In this document: positions 7,323 through 10,472 of the stretch, one piece after another
How the letters are laid out: each line of letters begins with the position of its first letter
How positions within the stretch are numbered: the stretch's first letter is position 1
Assembly: GCA_003331685.1 (NCBI GenBank)
Contig: QOPK01000066.1
Coordinates: 1-10,472, forward strand
Reading direction: 5' to 3'
Source of the DNA: Halieaceae bacterium
GTDB taxonomy: Bacteria; Pseudomonadota; Gammaproteobacteria; Pseudomonadales; Halieaceae
DNA: 10,472 nucleotides
Notes under the pieces: model-generated
Databases searched by the model: none
The model's input: the letters and a program-made list of their open reading frames with translations, nothing else
Told to the model about the DNA's origin: nothing
Translations under genes and position numbers: made by a program

Positions 7323-8222
7323 TCAGGAGAACAGAGGCTTGGGCAGCAAGTAATGATCCAGCAGCATAATCGGGAAGATCGCCATGAGATAGACGATGGA
7401 AAAGCGAAACATTTTCATCGCGTCGCTGTTTTTCATGGTGCGCAGCAACATCACCGCCTGATAAATAAAGATACCGCCCAGCGCGGACGCGCCAATCAGG
7501 TAAATCCAGCTGCTGAGCCCTGTGGCCACTGGCAACAAAGACGCAACAAAAAGCATCAGGGTATACAGCAGGCTATGCAAGGCGGTGTAGCGGCTACCGT
7601 GGGTCACAGGCAGCATCGGAATCTCGACCTTGGCGTACTCTTCCCTGCGAGCGATCGCCAGCGCCCAAAAATGGGGTGGCGTCCAAGCAAAAATGATCAG
7701 TACCAGCAGGAGCGCGTGACCATCAACCTGATTGGTGACCGCCGTCCAACCCAGAAGGGGGGGCATCGCGCCGGCCAGCCCACCGATCACAATGTTCTGG
7801 GGCGTCGCGCGTTTGAGGTAAAGGGTGTAGATAAAAGCATAGCCAACGAGGGACGCCAGAGTGAGCCAGGCGGTCAAGGCGTTCACCCAGATCAGCAATA
7901 CCACCATTCCCAGACAGCCCAGCACAAACGCAAAAATCGCGGCGCTCTGAGAATCAATTTTGCCTTTGACAAGGGGTCGCCCAGAGGTCCGCGCCATCAC
8001 CGCGTCAACATGTTGATCTGCCAGGTGATTAATCGCGGCGGCTGATCCCGCGCACAGCGCGATCCCCACACTCGCAAAGATCACGACATCAACCGGCATG
8101 GAACCGGGGGTCGCCATGCACATCCCCACGATCGCCGTCAGGATCATCAGCCAAACCACATTGGGCTTACACAACTCGTAATAATCTCGCCAGGTGGCGC
8201 GCTCTATCAGGCTGGATTCCAT
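7323..8222 (-). CDS. ctaB: Heme o synthase (protoheme IX farnesyltransferase)
   Basis: This 299-residue UbiA-family polytopic membrane protein attaches a farnesyl group to heme b, giving heme o, the precursor of heme a for cytochrome oxidases. The prenyl-diphosphate/Mg site is visible as N65-x3-D69-x3-D73-x4-R78, followed by TSGRPL. The family-typical [13 protein letters not shown] (178-190) and [16 protein letters not shown] (194-209) are both present. Eight to nine hydrophobic segments cover the chain and the length is normal. The ATG start at 8222 has only a weak upstream purine-rich sequence. It is transcribed away from the SCO gene across a 165 bp divergent spacer, and both serve maturation of the oxidase encoded to the right. 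It could also be named cyoE; the neighbouring cytochrome c oxidase genes make ctaB the better label. Confidence 0.96.
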   Translation of the reverse strand: MESSLIERATWRDYYELCKPNVVWLMILTAIVGMCMATPGSMPVDVVIFASVGIALCAGSAAAINHLADQHVDAVMARTSGRPLVKGKIDSQSAAIFAFVLGCLGMVVLLIWVNALTAWLTLASLVGYAFIYTLYLKRATPQNIVIGGLAGAMPPLLGWTAVTNQVDGHALLLVLIIFAWTPPHFWALAIARREEYAKVEIPMLPVTHGSRYTALHSLLYTLMLFVASLLPVATGLSSWIYLIGASALGGIFIYQAVMLLRTMKNSDAMKMFRFSIVYLMAIFPIMLLDHYLLPKPLFS

Positions 8223-8275
8223 TAAAGGGGTCGACTCGCTCTGGTTTATCGGAATGTTCTTAATCTAATGTTACT

Positions 8276-8286
8276 GCATGGCATGC
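8276..8286. repeat. Short palindrome in the ctaB-SCO divergent spacer
   Basis: GCATG-G-CATGC is an 11 bp inverted repeat with a single central base, in the 165 bp spacer (8223-8387) between the divergent ctaB and SCO genes. A palindrome here could be a binding site for a dimeric regulator acting on both genes. It matches no operator I recognise, and one short palindrome can arise by chance. I found no convincing -35/-10 pair in this spacer on either strand. Confidence 0.25.
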
Positions 8287-8387
8287 CCGACTGCGCCCTC
8301 TGGCCGCACATTTGCGCTGGCAATATTGACGCGGATGGGACGCATTGGTCAGACTGAGACATAAAAGCATAAGGGGCAGGATCTGGC

Positions 8388-9071
8388 GTGAGCAGCATCA
8401 CACGGGAAAAATTCATGGTAACGGTGCTCGTTGCCGCAGCATTAGTCGGTATCGCACTGGTGGGGTCAGGGTACTGGGCACTCTGGCAGTCCCGGAGCAC
8501 GGCCGAAGAGGCATTTATGCCGGCCCCACTGATTGTCTTTCCGGAACGCAAACCGCTGGCAGAATTTATCCTGGTAGACGATGAAAAGGGGGTCTTCGAC
8601 CTCAAATCCCTCGAGTCTCGGTGGTCATTCATCTTCTTTGGTTTCATGTACTGCCCTGACATCTGTCCGACCACCTTATACGACCTGTCCCAAGTTAAGC
8701 GGGAGATTGGTGCGCAAGGAATCAGCGAATCTGATATTCAGTTTGTCTTCATTTCTGTCGATCCGGCCCGCGACAAAGCAGCGCAGATTCAACAATACGT
8801 TCAATATTTTGATCCTGGCTTCCTCGGCGCTACCGGCTCAATTGGCCAACTCACTAACCTCACCCGCCAGCTTGGCGCGCCGTTTCGTGCGGAACCGGAA
8901 ACCGCAACGAATGTCTATGAGGTGACGCACTCGAGCGCCGTCTATTTGGTAGACCCACTCGGCCAATATGCGGGCATCATCAGCCCACCGTTTGTGGCCT
9001 CAGAAGTAGCGGCACAGTTTTCTCAACTCTACCGCAACAATCAGAGATCCCAGCTAGCGCTAAACCGCTAG
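8388..9071 (+). CDS. sco1: SCO1/SenC-type copper chaperone for cytochrome c oxidase
   Basis: The 227-residue protein has one N-terminal hydrophobic segment (about residues 10-33) acting as a membrane anchor, followed by a periplasmic thioredoxin-like domain. The copper ligands are the CPDIC motif (Cys89, Cys93) and His181 in VTHSSAVYLVDP; FISVDPARD (121-129) is the family's other conserved stretch. SCO proteins deliver copper to, or reduce the cysteines of, the CuA site in oxidase subunit II. The chosen start is GTG 8388, six bases after CAGGA; ATG 8415 (residue 10) is the alternative and would still leave the anchor. It is divergent from ctaB and converges on the small membrane protein gene, with 15 bp between the stop codons. 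Confidence 0.94.
   Translation: MSSITREKFMVTVLVAAALVGIALVGSGYWALWQSRSTAEEAFMPAPLIVFPERKPLAEFILVDDEKGVFDLKSLESRWSFIFFGFMYCPDICPTTLYDLSQVKREIGAQGISESDIQFVFISVDPARDKAAQIQQYVQYFDPGFLGATGSIGQLTNLTRQLGAPFRAEPETATNVYEVTHSSAVYLVDPLGQYAGIISPPFVASEVAAQFSQLYRNNQRSQLALNR
9054..9071. repeat. Short inverted repeat over the SCO stop codon
   Basis: CTAGCG (9054-9059) and CGCTAG (9066-9071) form a perfect 6 bp stem with a 6-base loop, ending exactly at the SCO stop codon. There is no run of T residues after it on either strand, so it is at best a weak, possibly bidirectional, end-of-transcript structure between the convergent genes. Confidence 0.25.
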
Positions 9072-9086
9072 GCCGGTGCACTACCT

Positions 9087-9245
9087 CTACTCTTTCTTAT
9101 CTGCGTGAATCGTATCAACCCGATCCGGCACGTTGAGGTTATGGTCCACCAAAACATAAGCAAACACATACATAAACGCTGTCAGTAACAAGAACACGAT
9201 GATGTGTGTGGTGTAGTTGCTACCTTCTGTCTTCTGGCCACCCAT
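9087..9245 (-). CDS. 52-residue single-span membrane protein at the end of the cytochrome oxidase operon
   Basis: ATG at 9243-9245 opens a 53-codon frame ending in TAG at 9087-9089. It is preceded by AGAGAGG (9254-9260), eight bases from the ATG. The product starts with the polar MGGQKTEGSNYTTH, has one hydrophobic segment at about 15-33 (IIVFLLLTAFMYVFAYVLV), and ends with a charged tail containing PDRVDTIHADKKE. The clear ribosome binding site, membrane-protein composition and position 38 bases after the subunit IV-like gene argue that it is real. I do not recognise a family. By context it may be a small accessory or assembly subunit of the oxidase, like other single-helix subunits of heme-copper oxidases; this is inference. 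It is too short for common ORF length cut-offs and is easily missed. Confidence 0.75.
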   Translation of the reverse strand: MGGQKTEGSNYTTHIIVFLLLTAFMYVFAYVLVDHNLNVPDRVDTIHADKKE

Positions 9246-9283
9246 TGCTGCTACCTCTCTTCAATATACCTAGGCGGATTGCG

Positions 9284-9673
9284 TCAGTGATGCGGCGGAG
9301 CCGCAGGCGCCGCAATAATCAACTCTTTCAGGAAGTACACACCGCGCTGAAAGAACGTCCAGTCTGCCTCCAGTGAGCCAATGGCAACCAGTGTCAACAA
9401 GAGTATTGGCGGCAATAAAATGAAATACACCATCGCTAGCCGCTCCCAAACCATATGCATAAAGACAGCAATGATCAGGCCAGCTTTGAGCACCATAAAG
9501 AACAGGATAAGGAACCAGCGCAAGTAACCTTGAACCTGATAGTAGTCCACGGCATAGGACATGGCGCTCAGTACAAAGAGCAGTGTCCAGATCTTGAAAT
9601 ACACCCCCAGCGGGTGCTGGATCGCCTCCTCTTCCCGGACAACGGGTTCATGACCGTCAGCGGTATGATCCAT
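9284..9673 (-). CDS. Cytochrome c oxidase subunit IV-like (prokaryotic COX4/CyoD-type) protein
   Basis: The 129-residue protein has a polar, acidic N-terminus, then three hydrophobic helices at about 25-43, 51-73 and 82-101, and a short Ala/Pro/His tail. The second helix ends LKAGLIIAVFMHMVWER, matching the K...FFMH pattern of the prokaryotic subunit IV family (CyoD, CtaF), which helps stabilise the catalytic subunit of heme-copper oxidases in the inner membrane. The start at ATG 9673 is preferred over a longer frame from 9742, because GGGGGG (9680-9685) sits six bases upstream and the longer form would run into the coxC coding end. It follows the coxC stop by 11 bases, so the two genes are almost certainly co-transcribed. 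Confidence 0.85.
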   Translation of the reverse strand: MDHTADGHEPVVREEEAIQHPLGVYFKIWTLLFVLSAMSYAVDYYQVQGYLRWFLILFFMVLKAGLIIAVFMHMVWERLAMVYFILLPPILLLTLVAIGSLEADWTFFQRGVYFLKELIIAAPAAPPHH

Positions 9674-9679
9674 GGTTTT

Positions 9680-9685
9680 CCCCCC
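9680..9685 (-). promoter_or_regulatory. Ribosome binding site for the subunit IV-like gene
   Basis: The minus strand carries a run of six G residues that overlaps the last base of the coxC TAG stop and lies six bases before ATG 9673. It decides the start of the subunit IV-like gene and places it directly behind coxC for possible termination-reinitiation. Confidence 0.6.
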
Positions 9686-10404
9686 TACCAGAGATAGAAA
9701 AATGCAAAGATGAAGACCCAGACCAAATCCACAAAGTGCCAATAAAGGCCCAAGATCTCGATCTCCTCATAATTGCCGCCGCGCTTGGTAAACCAGCCCG
9801 GCGTTTGATTGTCCAGATGGCCGGCGGCCACCTTGTAACAGAAAATAAACAGGAAAATGACGCCGATCGACACGTGGAAACCGTGAAAGCCAGTCACCAT
9901 GAAAAATACCGAACCGAACTGTGCGGCGCCCATCGGGTTACCCCAGGGTCTCACACCCTCCTCAAAGATCAGCTTGCTCCACTCGAAGACCTGCATACCG
10001 ACAAAAGTCGCACCCAACACGGCAGTTGCCAGCAGCAGCCAAAACGTCACCCACTTGTTTTTGCGATAGCCATAGTTCACCGCAAGCGCCATCGTGCCCG
10101 ACGATGTGATCAGCACGAAGGTCATAATTGCGATCAGGATCAGCGGGATTGGCGCCCCGCCAAAGCTCAGCGCAAAGACCTCACTGGGACTGGGCCAAGG
10201 TTCTAGCGTTGACATGCGCACTGTCATGTAAGAGGCCAGGAAGCAGCCAAAAATGAAGGTGTCGCTGACGAGGAAGATCCACATCATTGCCTTGCCCCAG
10301 GGTACTCCCTTGAACGCGCGCTGATCCGAACTCCAGTCATCAAAGAAGCCCGCTAAACCGGGCTTCAACTCCAGTGAATCCGATGCCATTGTCTCCGTCG
10401 ACAT
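9685..10404 (-). CDS. coxC: Cytochrome c oxidase subunit III, five-helix type
   Basis: This 239-residue inner-membrane protein is subunit III of a heme-copper oxidase, which supports the stability of subunit I and proton uptake. Five hydrophobic segments are seen at about 39-60, 84-109, 117-139, 163-191 and 216-238. Family hallmarks are FFMVTGFHGFHVSIG (167-181) and LGLYWHFVDLVWVFIF (218-233). Mitochondrial-type subunit III has seven helices; this shorter form resembles CtaE of caa3 oxidases and CyoC. The ATG at 10404 has an excellent ribosome binding site (GGAGGAG, 10408-10414). An ATG at residue 6 is a less likely alternative. It leads the visible operon coxC, subunit IV-like, small membrane protein. 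Subunits I and II are expected upstream, beyond the right edge. Confidence 0.95.
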   Translation of the reverse strand: MSTETMASDSLELKPGLAGFFDDWSSDQRAFKGVPWGKAMMWIFLVSDTFIFGCFLASYMTVRMSTLEPWPSPSEVFALSFGGAPIPLILIAIMTFVLITSSGTMALAVNYGYRKNKWVTFWLLLATAVLGATFVGMQVFEWSKLIFEEGVRPWGNPMGAAQFGSVFFMVTGFHGFHVSIGVIFLFIFCYKVAAGHLDNQTPGWFTKRGGNYEEIEILGLYWHFVDLVWVFIFAFFYLW

Positions 10405-10407
10405 GGT

Positions 10408-10414
10408 CTCCTCC
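10408..10414 (-). promoter_or_regulatory. Strong ribosome binding site of coxC
   Basis: GGAGGAG on the minus strand, with core GGAGG five bases from ATG 10404, fixes the coxC start and suggests efficient translation. Confidence 0.75.
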
Positions 10415-10432
10415 CCCGTTAAATAAAGCCGC

Positions 10433-10450
10433 AGATCCTTAGCAGGATCT
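10433..10450. repeat. Perfect inverted repeat upstream of coxC
   Basis: AGATCC (10433-10438) and GGATCT (10445-10450) form a perfect 6 bp stem with a 6-base loop, 29 bases before the coxC ATG. On the minus strand it is followed by GCGGCTTTATTT, so it might be a weak terminator or attenuator, or an RNA processing site between coxC and the upstream gene. The stem is short and only half GC, and the T run is interrupted. In one minus-strand frame, 10472 down to a TAA at about 10419 is open, so the hairpin could instead lie inside the end of an upstream gene. Confidence 0.35.
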
Positions 10451-10472
10451 CAAAATTGTTACCTGTGAACAG

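Noticed and set aside
7353..8045. 230-codon plus-strand open frame opposite ctaB
   Set aside because: It is antisense to an unmistakable heme o synthase; its Gln/His/Arg-rich, domain-free product is what the complement of a membrane protein gene gives.
8246..8674. 142-codon minus-strand open frame across the ctaB-SCO spacer and the SCO 5' end
   Set aside because: About two thirds lies antisense to the SCO domain, and the Ser/Thr-rich product has no domain; it would also block the divergent spacer.
9674..9742. 23-codon N-terminal extension of the subunit IV-like protein
   Set aside because: It overlaps the end of coxC, whereas ATG 9673 has a well-placed G-rich ribosome binding site.
9736..10206. 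156-codon plus-strand open frame opposite coxC
   Set aside because: It is a hydrophilic shadow of the coxC coding strand with no recognisable motif.
1..10472. Mobile element, CRISPR, tRNA or phage signatures
   Set aside because: No transposase or integrase motifs, spaced repeats, cloverleaf-like sequences or long terminal inverted repeats were seen by eye on either strand.

Overview
The window looks like a piece of a gammaproteobacterial chromosome, probably from a marine heterotroph of the Cellvibrionales/Halieaceae kind. That lineage guess is a weak inference from gene content (aa3/caa3-type oxidase genes, a lipoprotein GGT-like hydrolase, a PhyH oxygenase); nothing in the window proves it. 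Coding density is very high, all intergenic gaps are under 170 bp, and no tRNA, rRNA, insertion sequence, integrase or CRISPR array was seen.

Layout, left to right. (1) 1-662, plus strand: the 3' part of a phytanoyl-CoA-dioxygenase-type Fe(II)/2-oxoglutarate oxygenase, ending 2 bp before the convergent gene. (2) 7186 down to 665, minus strand: glpD-like flavoprotein, then an AGPS/YgcU-like FAD-linked oxidase, then a YgcE-like FGGY sugar/polyol kinase, then a lipoprotein-anchored gamma-glutamyltransferase-family Ntn hydrolase. The first three are packed tightly (26 bp overlap, then a 13 bp gap) and look like one catabolic operon; the GGT-like gene follows after 121 bp. (3) 8222-7323, minus strand: heme o synthase (ctaB/cyoE). 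(4) 8388-9071, plus strand, divergent from ctaB: SCO1/SenC copper chaperone. (5) 10404-9087, minus strand: cytochrome c oxidase subunit III (five membrane segments), a subunit IV-like three-helix protein, and a 52-residue single-span protein that conventional ORF cut-offs miss. The genes for subunits I and II presumably lie beyond the right edge.

How the parts fit. The right half serves assembly of a heme-copper oxidase: subunits III and IV, SCO for copper delivery and CtaB for the heme o/a precursor. The left half pairs a kinase with a GlpD-type dehydrogenase, the usual logic for phosphorylating a polyol and oxidising the phosphate ester into the quinone pool. The additional AGPS-like oxidase, and the missing glycerol-kinase signature residue in the kinase, suggest the substrate may not be plain glycerol. 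This three-gene module is the most interesting item in the window. Its substrate cannot be read from sequence alone.
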